From contig NZ_SWDE01000002.1 in the NCBI RefSeq assembly GCF_013337185.1, forward strand, positions 186,001 through 250,000: a stretch of 64,000 bases of DNA. Direction: 5' to 3'. The position numbers and the translations under genes are program-made. Position 1 is the stretch's first letter. Every line of letters starts with the position of its first letter. Source of the DNA: Serratia proteamaculans. GTDB taxonomy: Bacteria; Pseudomonadota; Gammaproteobacteria; Enterobacterales; Enterobacteriaceae. This document shows positions 16,906-24,854 of this stretch, piece after piece. The notes beneath the pieces were generated by a model. It saw only the letters and a list, made by a program, of their open reading frames with translations. It was not told where the DNA came from and did not search any database.

Positions 16906-17074
16906 GCCCTACCCCATCATTTATCATTGATGTCAGTGTATTACAAAATGTGGTGAGAAAAATACCCTACTCTGGCAGTAAATCCGCAGCTCACCAGCGC
17001 AGCGCCTTTCTACAAGCGTAGCAGCCCATCCGGGCTGTGGCATTTTCACTTTCTTAACGTTTTGTCCGCAGAAT

Positions 17075-17184
17075 CTTAAGCGCGCAACGGGTAGTCTGTT
17101 CTCTGGTGCTTCCCCCCAGAGAAGTACCTGCAAATGAAGAAGTAACAAGGAACTTTTGCCCGCAGACTTGCGGGCTTTTTTTTT
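17075..17184 (+). ncRNA. candidate small RNA upstream of the cold-shock gene
   Basis: There is no gene on the plus strand here, yet two strong hairpins follow each other. The first is TTCTCTGG...CCAGAGAA (17099-17106 with 17116-17123) with a C-rich loop. The second is GCCCGCA-gact-TGCGGGC (17158-17175) followed by nine T, an excellent intrinsic terminator with no coding gene to terminate. The 5' end is not determined; no good promoter could be fixed. I do not recognise it as a known enterobacterial sRNA. Confidence 0.45.
17158..17184 (+). terminator. intrinsic terminator of the sRNA candidate
   Basis: Seven-base-pair GC stem with a four-base loop followed by nine T residues on the plus strand. 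Confidence 0.8.
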
Positions 17185-17206
17185 GCCTGCGCCGAATAAC
17201 AGGCAC

Positions 17207-17234
17207 AAAAAAACCCGCCTTGGCGGGTTTTTAT
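17207..17234 (-). terminator. terminator of the cold-shock gene
   Basis: AAACCCGCC/GGCGGGTTT inverted repeat flanked by A and T tracts, 19 bp after the stop on the minus strand. It can act in both directions. Confidence 0.85.
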
Positions 17235-17252
17235 TAATCAGCGAGAGGCCGA

Positions 17253-17465
17253 TTAGATAGCGGTAACGTTAGCCGCTGACGGACCTTTAGCACCGTTCTC
17301 GATAGAGAACTGTACGTTCTGGCCTTCAGCCAGGGTCTTGAAGCCTTGATCCTGGATAGCAGAGAAGTGTACGAACACATCTTTGCTGCCGTCTGCTGGA
17401 GTGATGAAACCGAAACCTTTAGACTCGTTGAACCACTTCACTTGACCTTTGATCATGTTAGACAT
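17253..17465 (-). CDS. CspA-family cold-shock protein (CspC/CspE type)
   Basis: 70 aa, a single cold-shock domain with both RNA-binding motifs: KGFGFITP (RNP1) and DVFVHFSAI (RNP2). It binds single-stranded RNA/DNA and acts as an RNA chaperone and transcription antiterminator. The sequence is intermediate between CspC and CspE, so I give no symbol. The 285-bp upstream interval has no other gene and may contain a long 5' UTR, as in cold-regulated csp genes. A strong terminator follows. Confidence 0.93.
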   Translation of the reverse strand: MSNMIKGQVKWFNESKGFGFITPADGSKDVFVHFSAIQDQGFKTLAEGQNVQFSIENGAKGPSAANVTAI

Positions 17466-17749
17466 GTTTAATTCCTACAATATTAAATTTACGCCACCAT
17501 GGGCAAGAAATAGCCGGTCATCAGTTACTTATGGAGGCACTAGAAAGGAAATTCGTCAGTGAAGAGCTATCTAGGATAACGCTTTAAATTTGAACTACTT
17601 TACTCAAAATGTCGTGCATAAATAGGTCTGTACCACAGGCCGAGAAGCATTAACTCACGATGGGACTTTAATAGCAACTCTTTTTATAAGCCCCTCATTA
17701 GAAACGAGGCTAAACGCACAGGATTTCACCCGATTCGCTTAATTCTTCG

Positions 17750-18616
17750 TCATTTGTGACTGTGTTTCCCGGCTAGCGGGGGTAAGGCACTGCCACAATA
17801 TTTACAAAATATGGCCTCTGTCTCATGGCCACCTCTTTGACATTGCTCACAATTACGCCTTTCACGGTTACGCTGCAGCTCCTGCGACATATAGGCCGTC
17901 AGAATGCCGGTCGGCACCGCGATGATTGAATAGCCCAGCAGGATAAGCACCGAGGTCAGCAAGCGCCCCACCGGCGTATGGGGAACGATATCACCGTATC
18001 CCACGGTGGTCAGCGTCACTACCGCCCAATAGACGGAGGCCGCCAGGCTGGTAAAGCCGCCATTACCGCCCTCAATCGCATACATCAAACCGCCAAAAAC
18101 GCACAGCACCACGGCGACAAAACCAAAAAACATCGCCAACTTGTGGCGTGCCAGCTTGATGCTGCGCCAGATCATGCCCATCTCACTCATGTAACGCAGC
18201 AGTTTCAGCACCCGTAGCACCCGCAATACCCGCACCACGCGCAGCAGCATCACGAATTCCACCGTCATATGCGGATACAGCCAGATGATGTACAGCGGCA
18301 ACACCGTCAGCAAATCAATCACACCGAAAAAGCTCAAGGCGTAATGCTGATCGGCAGGCGTACACCACAGCCGTAGCACGTATTCAAGCGTGAAAATGAC
18401 GGTAAAAATCACCTCGGCCCAGAGGAAAAGATAAACAGCCTCGCGACCAGGCGAGAACAATGCGCTGCCGCCTGGCTCAAGGAACAGCAATACCACGCTG
18501 AGCAAGGCGGTAATGACCCAAAAAGCCTCCATCCTGCGGCCGCTACGGGAGTGATTGTCGAACAACAGTCGGTAACTGCGTTGGCGTAAGCTCAACGCCG
18601 CAGTGTCATTGGTCAT
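17750..18616 (-). CDS. voltage-gated-like potassium channel with C-terminal zinc ribbon
   Basis: 288 aa. Six membrane segments are seen: an S1-S4 part with an S4-like stretch LLRVVRVLRVLRVLKLLR (residues about 130-147), then a pore loop with the filter TLTTVGYGD and S6. The TVGYGD filter shows K+ selectivity. After S6 a short cytosolic tail carries CEQC...CKYC, a four-cysteine zinc-ribbon pattern within the last 30 residues. The S4 repeat of Arg every third residue (RVVRVLRVLRVL) suggests voltage sensing. The gene stands alone on the minus strand, divergent from the small secreted protein gene. Confidence 0.85.
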   Translation of the reverse strand: MTNDTAALSLRQRSYRLLFDNHSRSGRRMEAFWVITALLSVVLLFLEPGGSALFSPGREAVYLFLWAEVIFTVIFTLEYVLRLWCTPADQHYALSFFGVIDLLTVLPLYIIWLYPHMTVEFVMLLRVVRVLRVLRVLKLLRYMSEMGMIWRSIKLARHKLAMFFGFVAVVLCVFGGLMYAIEGGNGGFTSLAASVYWAVVTLTTVGYGDIVPHTPVGRLLTSVLILLGYSIIAVPTGILTAYMSQELQRNRERRNCEQCQRGGHETEAIFCKYCGSALPPLAGKHSHK

Positions 18617-18733
18617 AGCCCGATGTCTTATAAGGGAAGTTATTCATAGAGTAGACCCGAACAAGGGCGCCGCCAATGCTTCACATTGTTATTAATTACC
18701 GGCTACAAATGATAGTAATTCTCGTCTGACTGT

Positions 18734-18760
18734 TTTATAGTTGCGCTGCGTAACTATAAA
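18734..18760 (+). promoter_or_regulatory. 9-bp inverted repeat upstream of the secreted 126-aa protein gene
   Basis: TTTATAGTT (18734-18742) and AACTATAAA (18752-18760) form a perfect inverted repeat with a nine-base spacer, ending just before the GGGAGA ribosome site. It could be an operator or a 5' UTR hairpin that controls access to the start. Confidence 0.5.
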
Positions 18761-18772
18761 GGGAGATTGACC

Positions 18773-19153
18773 ATGCTGAGATGGCATACGCTGGCAGCGT
18801 CCTGCTGCACCGCTCTGTTGATACTGAGCGCCCCCGCCCAGGCGCTGGACCTGTCCTACACCGCACCGGACCCCAGCATCAAGCCGGTGCCCGCACCGCA
18901 AACTGCCCTTGGCCCAGAAAAAAAAACCAAGCCACCGGTGGTATGGTCGGAAACAGAAGATAAAACCGGTTTTCGCGTTGATATGGAATGTGAACATCCC
19001 GGCTGCAGTCGCCCGCGCGCCAAGTCGTCTTCGTCGCTTAATTACGGCCCTAATCTCGGCCCGGTGAAAAAAACCGATCGCCGCCGCCAGTCGGATCCCT
19101 ACTCCACCGATCAGGCATCTGATTACAATGTGAGCATGGGTTATCAGTGGTAA
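18773..19153 (+). CDS. small secreted hypothetical protein, 126 aa
   Basis: A signal peptide is clear: a basic start followed by LAASCCTALLILSAPAQA and probable cleavage before LDLSYTAP. The mature part is proline- and charge-rich (PDPSIKPVPAPQTALGPEKK), has two close cysteines in MECEHPGCSRPRAKSSSS, and ends with NVSMGYQW, which resembles a terminal beta-strand of an outer-membrane protein. ATG 18773 is used with GGGA eight bases upstream; a TTG at 18767 is possible. I do not recognise the family. A hairpin-like inverted repeat lies just upstream. Confidence 0.65.
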   Translation: MLRWHTLAASCCTALLILSAPAQALDLSYTAPDPSIKPVPAPQTALGPEKKTKPPVVWSETEDKTGFRVDMECEHPGCSRPRAKSSSSLNYGPNLGPVKKTDRRRQSDPYSTDQASDYNVSMGYQW

Positions 19154-19205
19154 CTCGGCTTTAAGAGTTATCCCTATATCGGCCGCAGCACAGTGTTCAT
19201 ACAAT

Positions 19206-19291
19206 GACACTCTGTTCACCACTCCTCCTGGTGCTGAACACAACAAGCTGTGTTGCAATATTTTATGCGCCTCCCTATAGGCGCTTTTTTT
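19206..19291 (+). ncRNA. candidate small RNA with anti-Shine-Dalgarno loop
   Basis: Three consecutive stem-loops without coding content: CACCA-CTCCTCC-TGGTG (19217-19233), AACACA-acaagc-TGTGTT (19237-19254) and GCGCCT...AGGCGC (19267-19284) with seven T. The first loop, CUCCUCC, is complementary to ribosome-binding sites, a typical seed of Hfq-dependent sRNAs. TACAAT at 19200-19205 may be a -10, but the -35 is poor. The region could also be the 3' UTR of the secreted-protein gene, processed to an sRNA. Confidence 0.45.
19267..19291 (+). terminator. intrinsic terminator after the secreted protein/sRNA candidate
   Basis: GCGCCT-ccctat-AGGCGC stem followed by seven T on the plus strand. Confidence 0.85.
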
Positions 19292-19402
19292 ATGTCTAAA
19301 TATCAACCACCTGCCGACTTACAGAATGCTCTCATTGCTGCGTAACGTGATAGCTGTCACAAATAGCCACTCCTTAGCCATGCTTTATCGGAGGGTTGTC
19401 AG

Positions 19403-19519
19403 ATGGCGACTGAATATTTATCTTTGCTGGCCGTATTAGCCGGCATCGCAGGATTCGCACTGTATAAGCACTTTAAATCACAGAAGAAAAGTACCCTGCT
19501 GCGTCCACACGATCGTTAA
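19403..19519 (+). CDS. candidate small membrane protein, 38 aa
   Basis: ATG 19403 is preceded by GGAGGG (19390-19395). The 38-aa product begins MATEYLSLLAVLAGIAGFAL, one hydrophobic helix at residues 5-21, followed by a basic tail YKHFKSQKKSTLLRPHDR. This is the pattern of single-pass inner-membrane small proteins with an N-out/C-in orientation. It is too short for usual gene callers. I do not recognise it. Good ribosome site, stop and composition make it likely real. Confidence 0.55.
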   Translation: MATEYLSLLAVLAGIAGFALYKHFKSQKKSTLLRPHDR

Positions 19520-19663
19520 TGCAAGCGTACAGGGGTAGGGCATTAACACCCTGCCCCTGGCCACAGAATCGCACTCTGTCATTTTTTTATCACAAAATTG
19601 TCACAATACAGCCATATCATGGTCGACGATTATCCGCACTGGCTTAATACCAAGGATTTCGTT

Positions 19664-19873
19664 ATGACCACCATTAGAGCAACCAACCACCAGGAAGCCG
19701 AAAAGCTGATCCGCTACGGCACGGCAAAAAAAATCGAACTGGCCTATGACATCGACAGCGACGACTTTTTCCAGCTCGCCAGCCTGTGGTGTGATCGAGG
19801 CGCCAAAATCTCCAAAGGGAAAGAACATTTTATCGTCTCGCTAAAAGGTTTCCGCATCCCGCCTAATGACTGA
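19664..19873 (+). CDS. small hypothetical cytoplasmic protein, 69 aa
   Basis: ATG 19664 with AAGGA seven bases before is preferred over an in-frame ATG at 19598. The product, MTTIRATNHQEAEKLIRYG at its start, is acidic and soluble, with YDIDSDDFFQLASLWCDRG in the middle. There is no signal or membrane helix. It looks like a conserved small enterobacterial protein that I cannot name. The gene is single, flanked by small-RNA and membrane-peptide candidates upstream and a quinone oxidoreductase gene downstream. Confidence 0.65.
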   Translation: MTTIRATNHQEAEKLIRYGTAKKIELAYDIDSDDFFQLASLWCDRGAKISKGKEHFIVSLKGFRIPPND

Positions 19874-20031
19874 TCCCATGCCGCCCCTGCGGCGGCGCCC
19901 CACCTTTCCCCTTACGACCGCCCTATGATCCACATTCTCCCTTCGGCATTTCTGTAATATAAAACATGAATTACAGCAGGTGGTTACCTACACTGGTTAC
20001 TGCGCCTGAACGCCAACTGAGGAGAATCACC

Positions 20032-21039
20032 ATGTCAGCCAACCCAGCGCTGCCCAGCACCATGAAAGTCATCGAAATCAGCCAGCCTGGCGAACCAGAG
20101 GTTCTGATTAGCAGCCAAAGACCGCTGCCAACCCTGCAACAGGGAGAAATTCTGGTGAAGGTCGCTGCCGCCGGCGTTAACCGCCCTGATGTGTTGCAAC
20201 GCCGCGGCCAATATGCACCGCCTGCTGGTGCATCGGATATTCCTGGTCTGGAGATCGCCGGTACCGTAGTCGCTACCGGTGTTGGGGTACAAAATTACGC
20301 CATCGGCGACGCGGTTTGCGCCCTGATTGCCGGCGGCGGCTACGCAGAATACTGCAAAGTGCATGAAAGCAATGCGCTGCCGGTCCCCGAGGGCTTTAGC
20401 CTGATTGAAGCGGCGGCGATCCCGGAAACCTTCTTTACGGTTTGGGTTAACGTGTTCCAACGCGGGCGCCTTAAGGCCGGAGAAACCGTGTTGATCCACG
20501 GCGGCACCTCCGGTATCGGCACTGTCGCTACCCTGCTGGCGAAAGCCTTTTGCGCCAAGGTGATCACCACCGTCGGCTCCGAAGAAAAACGCCAGGCCAG
20601 TCTGGCATTGGGTGCCGATGTGGCGATTAACTACCGCAGCGAAGATTTTGTTGAGCAGACCCAGCGCGCCACTAACGGCAAGGGAGCCGACGTGATTGTC
20701 GATTTGATTGCCGGTGACTACGTGGCGAAGAACTATCAGGCGGCGGCGATGGACGGCCGCATTGTGCAAATCGGCACCCAGAACGGCGTGGTGAAGGAAC
20801 TGAACCTGATGCCGCTGCTGATCAAGCGCCTGACCCATACCGGCTCGACCTTGCGTGCACGCAGCGTGGAAGATAAAGCGCAAATTGCCGCTGATTTACA
20901 CCAGAAGGTGTGGCCACTGCTGGAGCGCGGTGCATTAAAACCGCAGATATTCAAAACTTTCCCGCTGGATCAGGCCGCCGAAGCCCATGCGCTGATGGAG
21001 TCCAGTCAGCATATCGGTAAAATCATGCTGACTATCTAG
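20032..21039 (+). CDS. NAD(P)H:quinone oxidoreductase, zinc-free MDR family
   Basis: 335 aa. The fold of medium-chain dehydrogenases is shown by GVNRPDVLQRRGQY in the catalytic part and by the NADPH loop ILIHGGTSGIGTVAT in the Rossmann domain (about residues 150-260). No zinc-binding cysteines are present, which points to the quinone reductase/PIG3 group. Such enzymes reduce quinones or enals with NADPH. ATG 20032 is preceded by GAGGAG; the longer open frame lacks such a site. A strong terminator follows, so the gene is monocistronic. Confidence 0.85.
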   Translation: MSANPALPSTMKVIEISQPGEPEVLISSQRPLPTLQQGEILVKVAAAGVNRPDVLQRRGQYAPPAGASDIPGLEIAGTVVATGVGVQNYAIGDAVCALIAGGGYAEYCKVHESNALPVPEGFSLIEAAAIPETFFTVWVNVFQRGRLKAGETVLIHGGTSGIGTVATLLAKAFCAKVITTVGSEEKRQASLALGADVAINYRSEDFVEQTQRATNGKGADVIVDLIAGDYVAKNYQAAAMDGRIVQIGTQNGVVKELNLMPLLIKRLTHTGSTLRARSVEDKAQIAADLHQKVWPLLERGALKPQIFKTFPLDQAAEAHALMESSQHIGKIMLTI

Positions 21040-21046
21040 CTCACGC

Positions 21047-21078
21047 GCCCCCCCGCAGTAGTGGTTGCGGGGGGACGT
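21047..21078 (+). terminator. terminator of the quinone oxidoreductase gene
   Basis: CCCCCCGCA and TGCGGGGGG form a 9-bp stem, followed by ACGTTTT. Confidence 0.75.
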
Positions 21079-21080
21079 TT

Positions 21081-22160
21081 TCAACTGCCTGGGGTGTGTA
21101 CTTCCTCCGGCGTAGAATCGGTATTGGCTAATTTCTCTTGCGCCAACGCTTCGTCTTCGCTGTCTTTCTCCAGGCTTTCCTGCTGTGCCCCCTGCTTCGG
21201 CGAGTACACCAGCTCCACCATGATCGGGAAATGATCCGAGCCGACGCTGGTTAAGCGGCGCAGTGAGCCAAGCACAAAATGATCGCTATGAAACACATGG
21301 TCCAGAGGCCAACGCAGGAACGGATAACCGGCGTGGAAAGTGCTGAACATGCCACGCCCACGGCGCGGATCCAACAGGCCGCTGACTTTCAGGAACAGCC
21401 GGGTGGTGGTCGACCAGGCCACATCGTTCAGATCGCCGGTCACAATCACCGGTAACTCCGATTTGGCCGCGCTTTTACCGACCATCACCAGTTCGGCATC
21501 GCGATCTTCCGACTCTTCATTCTCGGTCGGGCTCGGCGGCATCGGGTGCACACAGTGCAGGCGCACCTGCGGTCCTTGCGGTAAATGCACCATCATGTGC
21601 ATCGATGGGATCTGCTCATCCACCAGATATTGTATTTGCGCATCGCTGAGTTTCAGCCGCGAATAGACATGCATGCCGTACAGGTTATCCAGCGGGCATT
21701 TCAAGCTGTGAGGATAGTCCTGTTCCAGCACCGACAGCTGCTGCTCCCACCAGGCGTCGGTTTCTACCGCCACCAGCACGTCCGGCCGTTCGGTCGCCAC
21801 CAACGCCAGCAGTTTCTCCGCCTGGCGATTGGGCGTTAACACGTTGGACACCAAAATGCGGATACGCGGTTTCTTCTGGTAACCGGTAAAATCCAGCACC
21901 TGGGGTTTGCTCAGCCGGGTATAAGGGTAAATCCACGCGGCCTGATAAGCCACGCAGGCCAGGTTCACGGCCATCATGCCCCACACCCAGGGTGACAGCG
22001 GTACAAACAGCAGGTTAAGCAATAACACCAGCAGCGAGAGCGCCAGTATTTGCAGGCGGGGGAAATCCCACACCCGGATCCACCAGGCTGCATGCTTTGA
22101 AAGTGGCGCGATAGTCACCAGCGCCAGCAAAAGCGTCAGTATGGCAGTTATCCCTGTCAC
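21081..22160 (-). CDS. endonuclease/exonuclease/phosphatase (EEP) family membrane protein
   Basis: 359 aa. Two to three hydrophobic helices occupy the first 100 residues, then the EEP catalytic domain: ILVSNVLTPNR, LVAVETD, a typical TGDLND block and the C-terminal SVGSDHFPIM. These are the metal-binding and catalytic motifs of this superfamily (Asp-Asn of GDLN, Asp-His of SDH). It likely exposes a phosphodiesterase domain to the periplasm. Proteins of this type occur in many enterobacteria without known substrate. The tail of about 35 residues is charged and low in complexity. Confidence 0.8.
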   Translation of the reverse strand: MTGITAILTLLLALVTIAPLSKHAAWWIRVWDFPRLQILALSLLVLLLNLLFVPLSPWVWGMMAVNLACVAYQAAWIYPYTRLSKPQVLDFTGYQKKPRIRILVSNVLTPNRQAEKLLALVATERPDVLVAVETDAWWEQQLSVLEQDYPHSLKCPLDNLYGMHVYSRLKLSDAQIQYLVDEQIPSMHMMVHLPQGPQVRLHCVHPMPPSPTENEESEDRDAELVMVGKSAAKSELPVIVTGDLNDVAWSTTTRLFLKVSGLLDPRRGRGMFSTFHAGYPFLRWPLDHVFHSDHFVLGSLRRLTSVGSDHFPIMVELVYSPKQGAQQESLEKDSEDEALAQEKLANTDSTPEEVHTPGS

Positions 22161-22210
22161 GGTTAATTCCTCATCATTGATCCGGGCCTGTCGGGGTGAC
22201 GGCCTCCTGA

Positions 22211-22229
22211 CTGCCGCTTCGTGCGGCAG
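22211..22229. terminator. hairpin between epimerase-like and EEP genes
   Basis: CTGCCGC-ttcgt-GCGGCAG, a perfect 7-bp stem in the intergenic space of two minus-strand genes. No T tract follows on the minus strand, so it may not end transcription fully. Confidence 0.35.
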
Positions 22230-22269
22230 CCAAAGATTGCCATAAAAAACGCCCGTCCCGCCAGCCGAC

Positions 22270-23322
22270 TTAAGGAATTATCTTGCGACGGCGAAATTCG
22301 TCAAACAGCGTGAACAGCATCGCTTCGGTTTCGACAAATTGATGGAAGCCAAAACGGCGTGCCTTACTGCCATCGGCAAACATGTCGTAATCCCACGAGA
22401 AAACAAAATCGGCAAAACGCCAACTCGCCACCGCACGGTAATCCGTCTCGACCAAATCATGCCGTTGCGCCAACGTCTGCCACAGCTCACTTTTATCCGC
22501 CATCACCGACTCCAGCGGCATCGGCAACGGCGGCGCCACTTTCAGCTCAAAATAGCCGGCAATTTTCGGCCACAGCTCGCTCCAGCGGAACAGGTCACCG
22601 TTATTGATGTTAAATGCCTGATTAGCCGCCGCCGGCTCCGTCGCCGCCCACAAGGTAGCCCGCGCCAGTAACCCGGCATCGGTCATTTCCAGCAGGCTGT
22701 GGTAAGCCCCAGGTTTGCCGGGAAAGCGCAGTGGCAGCCCCAGCGCTTTGCTGATCGAGGCATAAACCGCCAGGGTCAGCGCCAGATTCATCGGGTTGCC
22801 CAGCGAGAAGCCGCCGACGACGCTGGGGCGAATGGCGCTCCAGTGCCAGTTTTTCCCCTGCTGGCGCTGTTCAAGATAGCTTTGCTGCTCCAGGTTGAAC
22901 TCCGGCGGCATGTGCCCGGCATCACTCTCACGCGCCGGGGTTTTGAACGGCCCCAAATGGGCGCCATACACTTTATAGCCTTGCATCAGGCTAATGTGCT
23001 CCAGCCCGTGCGCCACCGGTTCCAACGCCTCCACCACGTTGCTTAACATCGCCAGGTTGGGCGCCACCAGCCCCGCCCAGTCCGGCGCATCCTGATAGGC
23101 AGCGTAGAAAATGTGGCTGACCTGGGTCAACGGACGCAAGGCATCACGCGTGGCCTGCGCATCCAACAGATCGACCGCCAGATAACGCACCTGCGACCGG
23201 TCAACGCCTCCGCGCCGCGACAGGCCAATCACCTGCCAACCTTGTTGTTCCAGCTCTTCAATCAGCTTACCGCCAATAACGCCGTTAGCGCCGACTACCA
23301 GCGCCAGTTTTTTGTTTTGCAT
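22270..23322 (-). CDS. SDR-family oxidoreductase, PRISE (5-beta-reductase/iridoid-synthase-like) type
   Basis: 350 aa. The N-terminal Rossmann motif is VGANGVIGGKLIEEL. MQGYKVYGAHLGPFKTPARE matches the PRISE signature GxKHYxGP, which holds a catalytic lysine, and SAIRPSVVGGFSLGN follows the NAD(P)-binding pattern of this group. Members reduce activated C=C bonds of enones with NADPH. The divergent LysR gene at 23438 lies 115 bp away and is the likely regulator. The physiological substrate is unknown. Confidence 0.8.
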   Translation of the reverse strand: MQNKKLALVVGANGVIGGKLIEELEQQGWQVIGLSRRGGVDRSQVRYLAVDLLDAQATRDALRPLTQVSHIFYAAYQDAPDWAGLVAPNLAMLSNVVEALEPVAHGLEHISLMQGYKVYGAHLGPFKTPARESDAGHMPPEFNLEQQSYLEQRQQGKNWHWSAIRPSVVGGFSLGNPMNLALTLAVYASISKALGLPLRFPGKPGAYHSLLEMTDAGLLARATLWAATEPAAANQAFNINNGDLFRWSELWPKIAGYFELKVAPPLPMPLESVMADKSELWQTLAQRHDLVETDYRAVASWRFADFVFSWDYDMFADGSKARRFGFHQFVETEAMLFTLFDEFRRRKIIP

Positions 23323-23437
23323 GTTATGTCTCCGCTTCAGTATCTATTGAGACTTTCACTGTGATTGATTAGTTAAGCTTGCGGTAGAGGGGGTTTATGA
23401 CTATCACTTATAAGAAAAATCTATAGATGGAGGGCCG

Positions 23438-24370
23438 ATGGACAAGCTAAACGCCATGCAGACTTTTGTTCGGGTAGCCGAATTGGGCAGCCTGTCGGCC
23501 GCCGCTCGCGATCTGGGCCTGACACAACCGGCGGTCAGCCAACAGATCGCCGGCCTGGAGCAACAGCTGCACGCACAACTGCTGTTTCGCAGCACCCGCG
23601 CCGTTACGCTGACCGATGCCGGCGCGGGCTATTATCGGCAAATCAAACCGATTCTGGCGGCGGTGGATGAAGCGGAAGAAGTGCTACATGGCCAAAACCT
23701 GCGGCTGCAGGGGTCATTACGCATCCATGCACCAACAGGTTTCGGCCAACAACACCTGACGCCGCTGGCGATCGCCTTTCAGCAACAACATCCGCAGCTG
23801 AATATCGAGCTGTTGCTGGACGATCGTCGGGCGGATGTGATCGGTGAAGGCATTGACGTAGCGATCCGCTTTGGCGAACTGAGTTCGCCTGGCACGGTAG
23901 CGCGACGACTGGGAGAGTTACAACGTATTCTGGTGGCCTCGCCGGCTTACCTGGCAGCACAGGGTGAACCGCAAACTCTGGCAGAGCTGGCAACCCATCC
24001 ACACATCCGTTACAGCGGCCTGAGTGACGCAGACACGCTGACGTTAATCGGCCCGCATGGCCCCGAGATGGTGGATCTGCGTCCGGTATTTCGTGCTAAC
24101 AATACATTTTCACTGCTGGCGGCGATTGAGTCGGGGCTGGGTATTGGCGGCGCACAGCGACCGTTGATCGGTCGGCAATTGGCGAGTGGCACACTGGTGC
24201 CCATTTTGCCGGCCTGGCGTTATCCGCCGATGGCGCTGCATGCGGTTTATCCCGCTGCGCGGTTTATTCCCGGCAAGGTGCGGGCCTGGGTCGAGTATTT
24301 GCTGACGGCGTTGGGGAACATTGAAGGCATGACGTTAAACTATGCCCCCGACCAGGCGCCGGGGGCATAA
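23438..24370 (+). CDS. LysR-family regulator
   Basis: 310 aa with the winged helix at residues 1-60 (FVRVAELGSLSAAARDLGLTQPAVSQQIAGLE) shown by its LTQPAVSQQI recognition helix, and an effector domain of the AaeR/DsdC-like class. GGAGGG stands before the start. It is divergent from the PRISE-type reductase, the usual layout for a regulator and its target. A stretch of about 15 residues at the C-terminus (TLNYAPDQAPGA) is an extension. Confidence 0.85.
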   Translation: MDKLNAMQTFVRVAELGSLSAAARDLGLTQPAVSQQIAGLEQQLHAQLLFRSTRAVTLTDAGAGYYRQIKPILAAVDEAEEVLHGQNLRLQGSLRIHAPTGFGQQHLTPLAIAFQQQHPQLNIELLLDDRRADVIGEGIDVAIRFGELSSPGTVARRLGELQRILVASPAYLAAQGEPQTLAELATHPHIRYSGLSDADTLTLIGPHGPEMVDLRPVFRANNTFSLLAAIESGLGIGGAQRPLIGRQLASGTLVPILPAWRYPPMALHAVYPAARFIPGKVRAWVEYLLTALGNIEGMTLNYAPDQAPGA

Positions 24371-24373
24371 ATA

Positions 24374-24760
24374 TTATTTGAACAGTTTACCGACCATATC
24401 GCCCAGTTCATTACTGTCCTGCTGCACTTCGCCATTTGGCGATGCGGCGTCAGCAACCGTTGGCAGGAACTGCGCAATAGTGGCGGATGCCTGAGCCGGA
24501 TCGACGCCCAGCTTTTCGGCCAGCTGATTGATGGCATCGCTGCCCAGTGCCTGCTGCACATGGTCACCGTTAATCTGCTGGTTTTCACCGTTGCCCAGCC
24601 ATGAACCGACCACATCGCCGAATTGCCCCTGACGGAACTTGTCCAGAATCGCCTGCAGGCCGCCCTGTTGCTCAACCCATTGCATGATGGCGACGTAATC
24701 GATGCCTTTACCGTTGGCGCCGCCGAGAATATTACCCAATACGCTATCAAACAGACCCAT
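24374..24760 (-). CDS. yidB: YidB-family protein (DUF937)
   Basis: 128 aa, starting MGLFDSVLGNILGG and rich in Gln, Asn and Gly, with GDVVGSWLGNGENQQI and ALGSDAINQLAEKLGVD as typical DUF937 blocks. E. coli YidB is 132 aa and similar. No signal peptide. The function is unknown; homologues are abundant in stationary or stress conditions. It ends 3 bp after the convergent LysR stop and lies downstream of a GlsB-type membrane stress gene on the same strand, with a terminator between the two. Confidence 0.85.
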   Translation of the reverse strand: MGLFDSVLGNILGGANGKGIDYVAIMQWVEQQGGLQAILDKFRQGQFGDVVGSWLGNGENQQINGDHVQQALGSDAINQLAEKLGVDPAQASATIAQFLPTVADAASPNGEVQQDSNELGDMVGKLFK

Positions 24761-24810
24761 GGTAATCCCCTTCCAGTCGTCGGCTCAGGCCGCTCGACCC
24801 TTGTGATTTA

Positions 24811-24842
24811 ACGAAAAAAGGGCCGCCGCAGCGACCCTGTCG
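24811..24842 (-). terminator. terminator of the GlsB/YeaQ gene
   Basis: On the minus strand, AGGGTCGC-tgcg-GCGGCCCT (one mismatch) is followed by six T. It lies about 12 bp after the stop codon. Confidence 0.75.
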
Positions 24843-24854
24843 ATCAGTAACCGA

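Noticed and set aside
16933-17208. 91-codon minus-strand frame between dsrB and the cold-shock gene
   Set aside because: It runs through the plus-strand terminator structure, has no ribosome site and odd composition.
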